Source: Hymenobacter arizonensis (lineage in GTDB: Bacteria > Bacteroidota > Bacteroidia > Cytophagales > Hymenobacteraceae). Taken from it: a stretch of DNA of 64,000 nt. Of this stretch, positions 56,912-64,000 are shown one piece after another (position 1 is the first letter of the stretch; each line of letters begins with the position of its first letter). The notes under the pieces are model-generated. The model was not told where the DNA came from. It saw nothing but the letters and a program-made list of their open reading frames with translations, and did not search any database. The stretch spans positions 62,001-126,000 of the forward strand of contig NZ_FOXS01000010.1 of the NCBI RefSeq assembly GCF_900115775.1. Direction: 5' to 3'. The position numbers and the translations under genes were made by a program.

Positions 56912-57691
56912 CTAAAAGTCCGGCCGGCGCAACAGCACCGCTAGGCTGTCGTAACAGGAGACGGTGAACTGCAGCCCGTTTACCTCGTTGTCGGGCGAAT
57001 ACGATATTTCGCTGGGATAATTTGTCGTAAAAGGGGTGGGTTGGTACGGGCGTTTATGGCGGTGCCCCGCGGTAAAGACCCCGACCTGCTGCGGGTCCAG
57101 CACCCCCCCTGGCCCGGTGCGCTGCTGGTTCTTGGCAAACGCCAGCTCGTCTAGCGGGTGCAATTGGCGCAGGCGCTGGCCGGTTGCGTCCACGAGGTAG
57201 TATTCGGCGCGGGCCAAGTCGTCGGCGCCGAGCGGATCCGAGGTGCTCAGGTGGCCGTACGGCGGTACGTGGAGGATTGCGCGGCCGTCTACCTCCGTGA
57301 ACGGGTCCGGCATGTCGTACTGCCGGGAGAGGATTACTCGACCGCGAAAGCCTTCCGGAATCAGAAAGACCAGGCGGTTGTGGGGAGGCAACCACTTGGC
57401 CCCGGTCACGAGCAGCACGATAAGGACGGGCCCGAGCACGGGGGACAGGGCCAGCAGCTTGGCCCAGCGCGGCTGCGGGCCCCGGACGATGAGCCAGACG
57501 CCGAGCAGCAGCCCGCCGGCCGGCAGCAGCAAGAGCAGCAACAACGGGGGCAGGTAGGCGCCAATCATAAAAATCGGCACGGCCAGCAGCAGGCTGCCCA
57601 GCAACAGCAGGGGCCCGACCCAAAAGCCGAGGCGGCGCCAGGAAGTATCGCGGGGGGGCGTGGTTAGCCAGGAGGTATCGCGGGGGGACAT
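56912..57691 (-). CDS. membrane protein with C-terminal soluble domain
   Basis: A 259-residue protein; ATG at 57691 (MSPRDTSWLTTPPRDTSW) starts with a short tandem duplication. Spans lie near 24-44, 46-70 and 80-98. The soluble part has HNRLVFLIPEGFRGRVILS and DVDGRAILHVPPYGHLST-like elements and ends PTPFTTNYPSEISYSPDN and a strand. The LIPEGFRGRV block resembles DUF6843-type proteins, tentative. Confidence 0.6.
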   Translation of the reverse strand: MSPRDTSWLTTPPRDTSWRRLGFWVGPLLLLGSLLLAVPIFMIGAYLPPLLLLLLLPAGGLLLGVWLIVRGPQPRWAKLLALSPVLGPVLIVLLVTGAKWLPPHNRLVFLIPEGFRGRVILSRQYDMPDPFTEVDGRAILHVPPYGHLSTSDPLGADDLARAEYYLVDATGQRLRQLHPLDELAFAKNQQRTGPGGVLDPQQVGVFTAGHRHKRPYQPTPFTTNYPSEISYSPDNEVNGLQFTVSCYDSLAVLLRRPDF

Positions 57692-57861
57692 GGTCCGGAA
57701 CGGGTAAAACGAGTCGGGGGTAGGACGACCAAGGCGGCGGAGGCCGTCCAACGGCGGGCAGTCCCCATAGTGGCAAAAGGGGGGCCAAAGAGGAAGCGGA
57801 CGGCCGCAACCCAAAGAAACGCGCTAGAGCCGCTACCCTCGCGCGTTGGCGGAAGAAGTCC

Positions 57862-58395
57862 TTAGCCCACGTAACAAATGCAATAGTGATGGCCGGCACT
57901 GGCGTGCGCCAGAAACTGTTGCAGGTGATGGAATTCTTCTACCAAGGCGTGCTCGTTGAAGCCGTTGTTTGCGTCCTCTTCCCGATTCCATATTTCCGGG
58001 TAAATGCCTTCGCGGTTTAACTCGTCGGGGTCGAACGCGTGCCGGAAATCCGCGTCGGTGATGGTCGCTACGTGCGTCGCGAGGGCCTGTACCGTGGCGG
58101 GGTCGTGGTAGTACACCGCGGTCCCGTCCAGTGGCGTGTCCGGCGGTAAGTTATCCCAATCCAGTTGGGCGTAGTCGATTTCCTCCCCCACGAACAGCAG
58201 GGGGTAGAACAGGCGGGTCAACAAGTCGGCGGCGGCGGGTTTTGCCTTGGAAAGCACAAATTGCAACCCCTCAAAGGTCTTATCAAAGCTGGTGGACGCC
58301 ACGGCGACCCGGTAGTACTTAAACGACGCCGGGTCATCGGCTAGCTGGTCAAACGTGCTTTTATCCAAGCTATGCAATACCGCAGACAGTCCCAT
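57862..58395 (-). CDS. DUF1877 (YfbM-like) family protein, copy 2
   Basis: A 177-residue protein almost identical to that at 1648-2181 (opens MGLSAVLHSLDKSTFDQLAD; keeps LNREGIYPEIWNREEDANN and HYCICYVG). The DNA match covers the gene and the about 110 bp upstream of its start up to the repeat at 58503, and ends abruptly at the stop codon on the other side. The unit thus moved as gene plus repeat. Confidence 0.75.
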   Translation of the reverse strand: MGLSAVLHSLDKSTFDQLADDPASFKYYRVAVASTSFDKTFEGLQFVLSKAKPAAADLLTRLFYPLLFVGEEIDYAQLDWDNLPPDTPLDGTAVYYHDPATVQALATHVATITDADFRHAFDPDELNREGIYPEIWNREEDANNGFNEHALVEEFHHLQQFLAHASAGHHYCICYVG

Positions 58396-58502
58396 TAGCG
58401 ATTACAGTGATAAAAAGATCTGCGCAAACTTACTTCTCAGGCCGGCCTATGATTACTTAAATGATAATTGAGTGGCTTAACCAGTTGTCTTACGTATTAG
58501 AA

Positions 58503-58520
58503 ACTACCGTTTCACTGAAC
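58503..58520 (+). repeat. array repeat, distal box
   Basis: ACTACCGTTTCACTGAAC, the counterpart of 2288-2306 in the duplicated DUF1877 unit. Confidence 0.75.
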
Positions 58521-58569
58521 GCTCTACAGCGACCTTGGAAAAAAGCATTTGGAAGTTCGCGCCGCTGCT

Positions 58570-59073
58570 TCATTCCATGTAGGTGCCCACGTACCGCCCG
58601 AATCCGAGCCAGCCAAACAGCAGCAGGTGCCCCAACAGCACAGCCAAAAACAGCCCAATAACGCGCCCCTTGGGCACGGGTCCTTTTTCCTTGTCCCCCT
58701 TCAACTCGTCCTGCCGCAATGCCGCTGCCAGCAGGAGCAGGGAAAGCAGCGCCCCGGCGACAAACGCGAAATTCATCAGGCCCTGCCCGGCCGCGTCGTG
58801 GACCCCGCCGCCAAAGAGCTTTATGCCGGCGTCCTGCCCCATCAGCAGCCCCGCGCACAGACCTGCTTTTAGGTAGGGATTCCGCGTCGGGGCCCCGAAC
58901 AGGACGAGGCCACAGGCAAGCAGGGCCGCCACGGGGCTCCACAGAATCCCGGACGGGGCCGAAATGTAGTCGTAGTACACGTTGGCAGCCACGACGGTCA
59001 ACGCAAGGGGAACGGCTAGGAGGCGGAGTAACCAGACAAGAGGGGGCACGGGCAGTTCGTTAAATTTCCCCAA
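58570..59073 (-). CDS. membrane protein, unknown function
   Basis: A 167-residue protein with five spans (residues 11-30, 44-60, 68-80, 97-117, 136-156). A charged loop DELKGDKEKGPVPKGR lies before the last span. No family recognised. Confidence 0.6.
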   Translation of the reverse strand: MGKFNELPVPPLVWLLRLLAVPLALTVVAANVYYDYISAPSGILWSPVAALLACGLVLFGAPTRNPYLKAGLCAGLLMGQDAGIKLFGGGVHDAAGQGLMNFAFVAGALLSLLLLAAALRQDELKGDKEKGPVPKGRVIGLFLAVLLGHLLLFGWLGFGRYVGTYME

Positions 59074-59086
59074 AGAAACACGGACT

Positions 59087-59140
59087 TAACCCTCCTTTAA
59101 GTGAACTGAGCGCGTTTACCCTCGGACCGTTCAGATGCAC
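59087..59140 (+). repeat. array repeat, long form
   Basis: TAACCCTCCTTTAAGTGAAC, GAGCGCGTTTACCCTCGGACC, then GTTCAGATGCAC. Confidence 0.85.
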
Positions 59141-59264
59141 CACGTGCGGCCTTGGTTTCCTTCGCTTGGTGCGGAAAATCGCAATGAGCCAGCTGCCTAA
59201 ATCGCAGGAACACCTTATCCCTTGCTGCTTTCGCACTACTTTGCTGCCCAATTCTTATTGATCG

Positions 59265-59903
59265 ATGCGTTCGTTTCTTCTCCTGTGGCTCGGGTTTCTG
59301 TTGGGCGGGCTCCTGGTGGCATGCGAATCGCGCCACTCGGCGGGCACGTGTGACGGGTCCCCCGTCGCGGCTACGGCTCGGCAGCCCGCCGTGCCGAGGG
59401 TGCCACTTGACACGGCCGCGCTGCTGCACCGCGCGCTCGGCGCGCAGGGACGCGGGTACGTGTTCTCTTCTTTCACCACCGGAGACCTCAACCACGACCA
59501 ACGGCCCGACTTCCTCGCCCTCTTCCGTTCCGCGCAGGTGCAAGACGCCACCACCGGCATGCCGGACACCTACGCCTGCCGGGTCGCGGTGGTGCTCAAC
59601 CGCGGGTTTCCCCGCCTGGAGTTGGCGGCCGTCAACGACCACGTCGTCGAGTGCCTGGGCGGGGGGTGTCCGCACGAAGGAGCGGTCATTGCCGGGTCGT
59701 CTTTTTCTTTTACCAGCCTCGACGGCCTGTGCACCAAAACCCGGAGCGAGCAGACCTTTCGTTATTCCCCGCAGCACCGCACGTGGCTGCTGGAGAAAGA
59801 GAGCGACGAATACTATTCGTGTCACGACAGCATCCCGGTGGGGCACGGCTACCGGGAACGGACGCGCCGGGACTTCGGCACCGTTACGTTTGCCGACTAT
59901 TGA
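59265..59903 (+). CDS. predicted lipoprotein with FG-GAP-like motif
   Basis: A 212-residue protein with signal and lipobox (LLGGLLVAC). It contains SFTTGDLNHDQRPDFLALF, an FG-GAP/VCBS-type loop, as in the gene at 25351, and four spaced cysteines (CRVAVV, VECLGGGCPH, DGLC). Function unknown. Confidence 0.6.
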   Translation: MRSFLLLWLGFLLGGLLVACESRHSAGTCDGSPVAATARQPAVPRVPLDTAALLHRALGAQGRGYVFSSFTTGDLNHDQRPDFLALFRSAQVQDATTGMPDTYACRVAVVLNRGFPRLELAAVNDHVVECLGGGCPHEGAVIAGSSFSFTSLDGLCTKTRSEQTFRYSPQHRTWLLEKESDEYYSCHDSIPVGHGYRERTRRDFGTVTFADY

Positions 59904-60015
59904 GCCCACCGAAATGCGGCTCCGACATCCGGGCCTTTGACTAGTGGAACGTAGTCAATGCAAAACGAGGGGAGGCCGCCGCGTGGGCCTGCTGATGATG
60001 GCCAACCCCTTGTTT

Positions 60016-60039
60016 TGCGTTTCGACCGTTTGGCTAAAC
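60016..60039 (+). repeat. array repeat, distal box
   Basis: TGCGTTTCGACCGTTTGGCTAAAC. Confidence 0.85.
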
Positions 60040-60206
60040 ACCCAGTGCACGGTCTCTAAGGCAACGAACAACGGGTAAACGGAACGGCTCGTGGGCCGCT
60101 GCGGGCGAAGGCTGCGCATCCGCTCTGTTCGGCCGCGGGGGCGTAGCTTGCCGCGTGGGCACCCCGCCCCCGCGGATTGATTCCCTTGTCCCGTTTGCCC
60201 CGACCC

Positions 60207-61163
60207 ATGCGCCCGCTCTTTATGCTGCTGTTTCTGCTGGGCGTCTGCTGGCCCCCCCGTGCCGTGCGGGCCCAGCAGACACTGCTGTCCTTCAACCCGG
60301 GCCCGGTCTGGGCGGGGCGGTTGGAACCAGTGGGGGAAGCGTTCTATTTGCCGGCGAGTCAACGCGGCCTGCAACAGGCTACTACGTATTTAGTGTACCA
60401 CGGCCAGCGGTACCTGATGAAAGCGGTGCGCTACGATTCGCTGGGACGGCTGGCGGCCTATGACGAATACCAACTGGACGTCAAAGAGGGGCAGTTGACG
60501 CGGCGCCTAGCTCGGCACGTAACGTATCGCACGCAGGTATCAGGCGACTCGCTGACGAGCGAGGTAACGGAGAACTGGCACTTGACGAGTTCTTCGTATG
60601 TGAGGGAGTGGCGTATTAAAGGAAGCATTCCTCCCACGGAACCATTGCTGGGCAAGGGCGCGAAAGCGCAGCCGTTGCAAACGACCGCTCCAAGCCGCCT
60701 GCTCGCCACCATGAAGGATCGGGATGGTAACTACCTTTGGACGTGGACGCGGGAAGGCACGATGCACGGGGGGCCGCTTTCCCCGTCGCACCGCTATTAC
60801 GGCCAGGGGGTCTCAGGCGGCTTCATCGATGCCAAAGCACGCCGATTCAGGGCGACAGCCGGTCGAGGGAATACAAGCTTGCTGTGGGAACGGCGCTATG
60901 TGGGCCGTAGTCCAAATTACGTGGAAGAGGGCCGCTCCTCGTTTTTCTCAAGCGGCGGCGCCACCGACCGACAAGTGTACCAGCGCAAGGTAAAATGGCG
61001 CAACGGCTGGTGCCGCACCGAGCAGTTTACGGCCTTTGGCGAGGCCCGCATCGGCGAGCGCTTGCCACAGTTCACGATCCGCCACCACTACACGTTTTAC
61101 TTGCCTCCTAGGAAGGGCACGGTCCGCCCGTCCGATAGCGCAGTTACCAGCAACAAGAAGTAG
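60207..61163 (+). CDS. secreted hypothetical protein
   Basis: A 318-residue protein; ATG 60207 opens a signal peptide (LFMLLFLLGVCWPPRAVRAQ). A YwqK-like block (YLMKAVRYDSLGRLAAYDEY) is followed by a beta-rich region with LTSEVTENWHLTSSSYVREW. No clear family. Confidence 0.6.
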   Translation: MRPLFMLLFLLGVCWPPRAVRAQQTLLSFNPGPVWAGRLEPVGEAFYLPASQRGLQQATTYLVYHGQRYLMKAVRYDSLGRLAAYDEYQLDVKEGQLTRRLARHVTYRTQVSGDSLTSEVTENWHLTSSSYVREWRIKGSIPPTEPLLGKGAKAQPLQTTAPSRLLATMKDRDGNYLWTWTREGTMHGGPLSPSHRYYGQGVSGGFIDAKARRFRATAGRGNTSLLWERRYVGRSPNYVEEGRSSFFSSGGATDRQVYQRKVKWRNGWCRTEQFTAFGEARIGERLPQFTIRHHYTFYLPPRKGTVRPSDSAVTSNKK

Positions 61164-61167
61164 CCCT

Positions 61168-61190
61168 GCGATACCACCGTTTCCGTGAAC
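61168..61190 (+). repeat. array repeat, distal box
   Basis: GCGATACCACCGTTTCCGTGAAC. Confidence 0.8.
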
Positions 61191-61200
61191 GGGTAGCCGG

Positions 61201-61974
61201 TTATTGGAACTTGCGGGCCTGCTCGACAATGGGGGCGAGGAGCTGCGGCCGGCCTTGTATGTTTGCTTCCGCCAGAAATACGCCCAGGGCAGGGTCCGCC
61301 GCCAGCGCGGCTTCGAAGGGCGCGTACCGCGCGGCGTGCAGGACCCGGGCCATGACGAACACGGCGGTTTTCAGGCCGTACACGCCGTATACGTCGTCGG
61401 TGCGCGGCTTTTTGGCGTCGTACTTGCGCACGGCTTCCCGCACCAAGTCCCGGCGTTGGGCGGCGGAGAGTTGCTGCACCACCGGCTCGTGGGCGAGCCA
61501 GTACTCCACGTAGCCGAAGGCAAAGGAGTAGGCGGCTTGCCCGGTCGGGGGCACGCAGCCGGCCCCCATCCGTTGGTAGCGCGCTAGGAGCACGGCGGCC
61601 GCGTCGGGCCGCCGCTGCAGTTCAACCAGGCCGTTGAAGCGCTGGAGCAGGGACTGCATGCCGTGGTACTCGACGGTGCGGGCAAAGATGTCCGGCAGCA
61701 GCGGGTACTCCAGGCAGGTCTCCACCAAGCCCGGGGTGGAAATGGTGGCCAGGACCGCCGGGGGCAGTTGGCAGGTGTCGAGCATCTGCTGCCCGGTGCG
61801 CAGCTGCGCCCACGCCGCCGTGCCCGGCCGCAACGGGTAGCGGTAGGCGTCCGCCAGGACCGGCGCCACGAACGGCGCGGAACAGGCTTCGGGATTGAAC
61901 GCCACCGGCTCCTTCTTACAGGCGGACGTGAGGGCGAACAAGGCGCCGAACAAACAGTAAACAGTTGATTTCAT
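61201..61974 (-). CDS. predicted lipoprotein, helical
   Basis: A 257-residue protein with a lipoprotein signal (LFGALFALTSAC); the start at 61974 is preferred to a longer form. The mature part is nearly all helical, with VLLARYQRMGAGCVPPTGQA and VYGVYGLKTAVFVMARVLHA. Family not recognised. Confidence 0.6.
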   Translation of the reverse strand: MKSTVYCLFGALFALTSACKKEPVAFNPEACSAPFVAPVLADAYRYPLRPGTAAWAQLRTGQQMLDTCQLPPAVLATISTPGLVETCLEYPLLPDIFARTVEYHGMQSLLQRFNGLVELQRRPDAAAVLLARYQRMGAGCVPPTGQAAYSFAFGYVEYWLAHEPVVQQLSAAQRRDLVREAVRKYDAKKPRTDDVYGVYGLKTAVFVMARVLHAARYAPFEAALAADPALGVFLAEANIQGRPQLLAPIVEQARKFQ

Positions 61975-62128
61975 GCTTTTCGGGCGCAGAGACGTGGAGG
62001 GGAGCGGGAAGGTAGCCATTCCCGTTGAGCCGTCGGTTCAGGACCACTGGGGTTGAGGGGCGGATGTGTAGCGGCGTGACCGCCGCCACTCGTGAAGGGT
62101 TGCACCAACTCTTCAAAGTGTTTTTTTG

Positions 62129-62162
62129 GCTCGTTTTAGAGATTGGGACCGTTTAAGCGAAC
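62129..62162 (+). repeat. array repeat, short form
   Basis: GCTCGTTTTAGAGATTGGG then ACCGTTTAAGCGAAC. Confidence 0.8.
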
Positions 62163-62172
62163 AGCCGTTTTC

Positions 62173-62688
62173 CTAGTTAGTGCGCAGGTCAAAGCGCCCG
62201 TCGGTGATGCGCACTGTCTTGCCCGTGGTGGCGCTGACGGCCTCGAACTCGAACGTGCCCGCCACGATGCGCGCCACCGTGTCCAGGCGCGTGAAGCGCA
62301 GCGTGCCCTCGCCCGGGGCGAGGACGCGGAAGTCGTCGTTGAGGGGGCTGAACGCGGCAATGACCCCGTTGCGCTCCGCCAAATCGAACTGGGCAGTGCC
62401 CGGCTGTAACGGGTCGATGCCAATGCCAAATTGGTCCCGGGTGTCCCCGCCGACCCGATTGGCCGTGATGTAAAACATCTTGCCCGAATAATAGGCTTTC
62501 CAGGAGGGGAAATTGAAACTGCCTTTGGGCAGCCAGACTTGTCCATCGACGCGGAAGCCGATGGTATTGCTCCCGTTTTGCGTGATGGGCGGCAGTTTGG
62601 GTTCCAGGGGCTGCGGGTCACTCTTTTTGAGCTGGCACTGGCTCATGAGGACCAGGGCGAGCAGGGGAAGGAGAAGTCGGGGGTGCAT
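62173..62688 (-). CDS. DUF6252-like lipoprotein
   Basis: A 171-residue protein with lipobox LMSQC. The domain shows TIGFRVDGQVWLPKGS, FYITANRVGG, QFDLAERNGVIAAF, LRFTRLDTVARIVAGTFEFE and ends VRITDGRFDLR, a set of blocks known from DUF6252-type Bacteroidota lipoproteins. The 5600 gene shares its C-terminal part. A fragment of a third member lies just upstream at about 62725. Confidence 0.7.
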   Translation of the reverse strand: MHPRLLLPLLALVLMSQCQLKKSDPQPLEPKLPPITQNGSNTIGFRVDGQVWLPKGSFNFPSWKAYYSGKMFYITANRVGGDTRDQFGIGIDPLQPGTAQFDLAERNGVIAAFSPLNDDFRVLAPGEGTLRFTRLDTVARIVAGTFEFEAVSATTGKTVRITDGRFDLRTN

Positions 62689-62719
62689 AAGTAGGTAGAG
62701 GAAAAAGGGGGTAGAAGGG

Positions 62720-62765
62720 ACTTAGTTGGTTGATGCGCAGGTCGAAGTGCCTGTTGGCAGGACAA
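62720..62765 (-). pseudogene. C-terminal scrap of a DUF6252-like gene
   Basis: The minus frame reads CPANRHFDLRINQ, matching the DGRFDLRTN end of the gene at 62173. Nothing else of the gene is left. The rest of 62766-63049 holds two repeats and no gene. Confidence 0.4.
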
Positions 62766-62800
62766 AGAACGCGCCCCGCCGCCGCTCGTGGCCCATGCCC

Positions 62801-62820
62801 CGTGGACCATTTTAGTGAAC
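62801..62820 (+). repeat. array repeat, distal box
   Basis: CGTGGACCATTTTAGTGAAC. Confidence 0.7.
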
Positions 62821-62962
62821 GGCAAGAAAAAGCCTCTTTCTGCTTAATTGCGGAAATGAGCACGCTCCTGCATCCGGTGGTTCGATCATTGGCGAGGCAG
62901 CGTAAACCCATCAGTAAAGGAGTTCACGAAACTCACCTCAACGCGTAGTTTTCTGTACTTAG

Positions 62963-62985
62963 CTAATTGAACCAGTTTATTGAAC
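62963..62985 (+). repeat. array repeat, short, degenerate
   Basis: CTAATTGAACCAGTTTATTGAAC, two GAAC cores 15 nt apart. Confidence 0.55.
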
Positions 62986-63049
62986 TCAATCAGAACCGTA
63001 GCGCAGGTTTGCAGGGCTTACCAGCATAGTTATGGGAAACGAGCGTTTA

Positions 63050-63805
63050 TTAGCCTATTCCCCTTGCTATTCTCTTTCTTTCAAATTTTACGCTAGAAGC
63101 ACGTAGCCTAACTTCATTCGCCGCCTCTTTTCGGAAATCTATGGGGTCCATCCCCTGCATCGCCGTCCATGCGACGTTGATGGGCATATATTGAACCCTA
63201 TCTAGGCCAACGCTTATGAAGGGGTAATTGCCCCCATAGTGGGTGGCATTTAACTCCCACCAGCCGTTCACGCGCTGTCGGATGACTTCCCCTACGTAGG
63301 CAACTACGGGGTCATACAGCTGCTTGAATACCGTGTCCAGCCCCAATGCCTCACAAGCGGTGGACACCAAATCAAGACTCGCATAGCTCTTGTCCAGTAG
63401 CACCCTATCAATTTGCAAGACTCGGGCCAGTTCGTCTGCTAACTCCGGCAACCGTTCGATTAGGGTGTTCTGACAATGAGAATAAAAGCGCCAATGGTCT
63501 ACAGAGCTACCACGATTGTTGGCATAATTGTCTCTTACGCGTTGCACCGACTGCATCCATTTTAAAAAATAAGCCTTCGCATAGACGTCCCCTTTGCCTG
63601 GAATAGAGAGGTCCAGTTGGTCAAACACATACAAGAATCGGTCGTCTGGAAGCTCATACACCAGGTCGCGTTGTACGTGGCCACTGGCGTATGTTTCTTG
63701 AAAAAACGCGGTGTACTCTTTGTGAAGCTGACCTTCTTTCTCGACCAGCGCTTGGACTTGTTTCTTCGTGAGCCGCTTTTCGTTTAAGCATTTTCGCTGT
63801 CCCAT
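63050..63805 (-). CDS. soluble hypothetical protein, AT-richer
   Basis: A 251-residue protein from an ATG at 63805. Helical N-terminal half (KKQVQALVEKEGQLHKEYTA, AYFLKWMQSVQRVRDNYANN), then ELADELARVLQIDRVLLDKS and a C-terminal HYGGNYPFISVGLDRVQYMP. Basic tail. No signal. Lower GC than most cassettes. Family not recognised. Confidence 0.6.
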   Translation of the reverse strand: MGQRKCLNEKRLTKKQVQALVEKEGQLHKEYTAFFQETYASGHVQRDLVYELPDDRFLYVFDQLDLSIPGKGDVYAKAYFLKWMQSVQRVRDNYANNRGSSVDHWRFYSHCQNTLIERLPELADELARVLQIDRVLLDKSYASLDLVSTACEALGLDTVFKQLYDPVVAYVGEVIRQRVNGWWELNATHYGGNYPFISVGLDRVQYMPINVAWTAMQGMDPIDFRKEAANEVRLRASSVKFERKRIARGIG

Positions 63806-63828
63806 ATACGGTCATTGGCTTGAGTGGC

Positions 63829-63845
63829 GTTCAAATAAACGGTGC
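63829..63845 (-). repeat. array repeat, distal box, inverted
   Basis: On the minus strand AGCACCGTTTATTTGAAC. It is the only copy seen in this orientation and marks a change of direction at the right edge. Confidence 0.75.
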
Positions 63846-64000
63846 TTATGTTTTCCAGTGCCCATCCCCATAGATCCCATACCCCGCCAAAAACAACCCC
63901 AGCACCAGTGCCCCCAGGCCGAGCAAAGCAAGTAAGCCGGACAAGAGAAAAAGCGAGGCAATCAAGCAAAGCAAGCCGATGCCTGCGAGGAGAAGCCCCG
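63846..64000 (-). CDS. C-terminal end of a membrane protein (5' end outside window)
   Basis: The minus frame enters from the right edge: IGLLCLIASLFLLSGLLALL, then GALVLGLFLAGYGIYGDGHW and a stop whose TAA adjoins the inverted repeat. About 50 residues with two spans. Like other units, the repeat directly follows the gene in its own direction. Confidence 0.6.
   Translation of the reverse strand, partial: GLLLAGIGLLCLIASLFLLSGLLALLGLGALVLGLFLAGYGIYGDGHWKT

Noticed and set aside
2288..63845. Canonical integron attC sites
   Set aside because: The repeats lack a clear RYYYAAC...GTTRRRY pair, are shorter than usual attC sites, and no intI is in the window. Only the layout is integron-like.
2288..63845. 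CRISPR array
   Set aside because: Repeats are separated by hundreds of bases of genes, not by short spacers of uniform length, and there are no cas genes.
2288..63845. Repeats acting as transcription terminators
   Set aside because: They lack a T-tract after a stable hairpin, and their orientation does not follow gene direction.

Overview
The window reads as accessory DNA from a GC-rich member of the Bacteroidota, most likely a Hymenobacter-like cytophagale. The RCC1 protein at the left edge ends in a type IX secretion sorting domain, two promoters fit the Bacteroidota pattern TTTG / TAnnTTTG, and the cargo (WG-repeat, YwqK/MORN, SMI1/KNR4, DUF1877, DUF4468, DUF6252-like, TonB C-terminal-like) is typical of that phylum. 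I see no rRNA, tRNA, housekeeping gene or CRISPR array. Most predicted proteins are small, unnamed and carry a Sec signal, a lipobox or membrane segments.

The dominant structure is a directional intergenic repeat present about 60 times from 2.3 kb to 63.8 kb. It separates single genes or small gene groups. The conserved part is a distal box close to CGACCGTTTNNCTGAAC. It may be preceded by a related proximal box close to CGCTCSTTTNNNTGAAC. In the short form the two GAA cores are about 16 nt apart. In the long form they are 34 nt apart, with an extra GCGTTTACCTTCGG-like or GCGTTTACGGCACC-like segment between them. Except for one copy at the right edge (63829-63845), every copy points the same way, although the genes lie on both strands (about 50 plus, 30 minus). 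Neighbouring units differ in base composition, unit and module duplications recur, and many units are decayed. This is the layout of an integron-like or acquired-immunity-like cassette array, but the repeat does not match canonical attC boxes and no tyrosine recombinase is visible here.

Layout: 0-6.7 kb RCC1/T9SS protein, DUF1877 protein, secreted and membrane cassettes; 6.8-8.0 kb an IS110-family element sitting inside a repeat; 8-15.5 kb small cassettes plus an IS3-family element abutting a repeat; 15.8-20.7 kb a 1,617-residue DUF4011-type helicase-nuclease, the largest gene, followed by a broken serine recombinase; 21.6-31.7 kb lipoproteins, TonB-C-like secreted proteins and a first cluster of small membrane proteins; 32-34.5 kb a second cluster under a near-identical promoter/operator; 34.9-48.8 kb DUF4468, WG-repeat, TonB-like, MORN and DUF922-like cassettes; 48.8-50.5 kb an IS1182-like element; 50.5-64 kb further cassettes, a duplicated cupin/AraC module and a second copy of the DUF1877 cassette.

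The repeats are insertion hot spots. The IS1182-like element and four related short elements sit at the same GACC inside the repeat. The IS110 element's upstream region holds a bridge-RNA-like structure whose guide segments match both the element ends and the array repeat. The genes do not form a pathway. The best reading is a pool of independently acquired cassettes, several from families often used as immunity proteins, plus one likely anti-phage helicase-nuclease.
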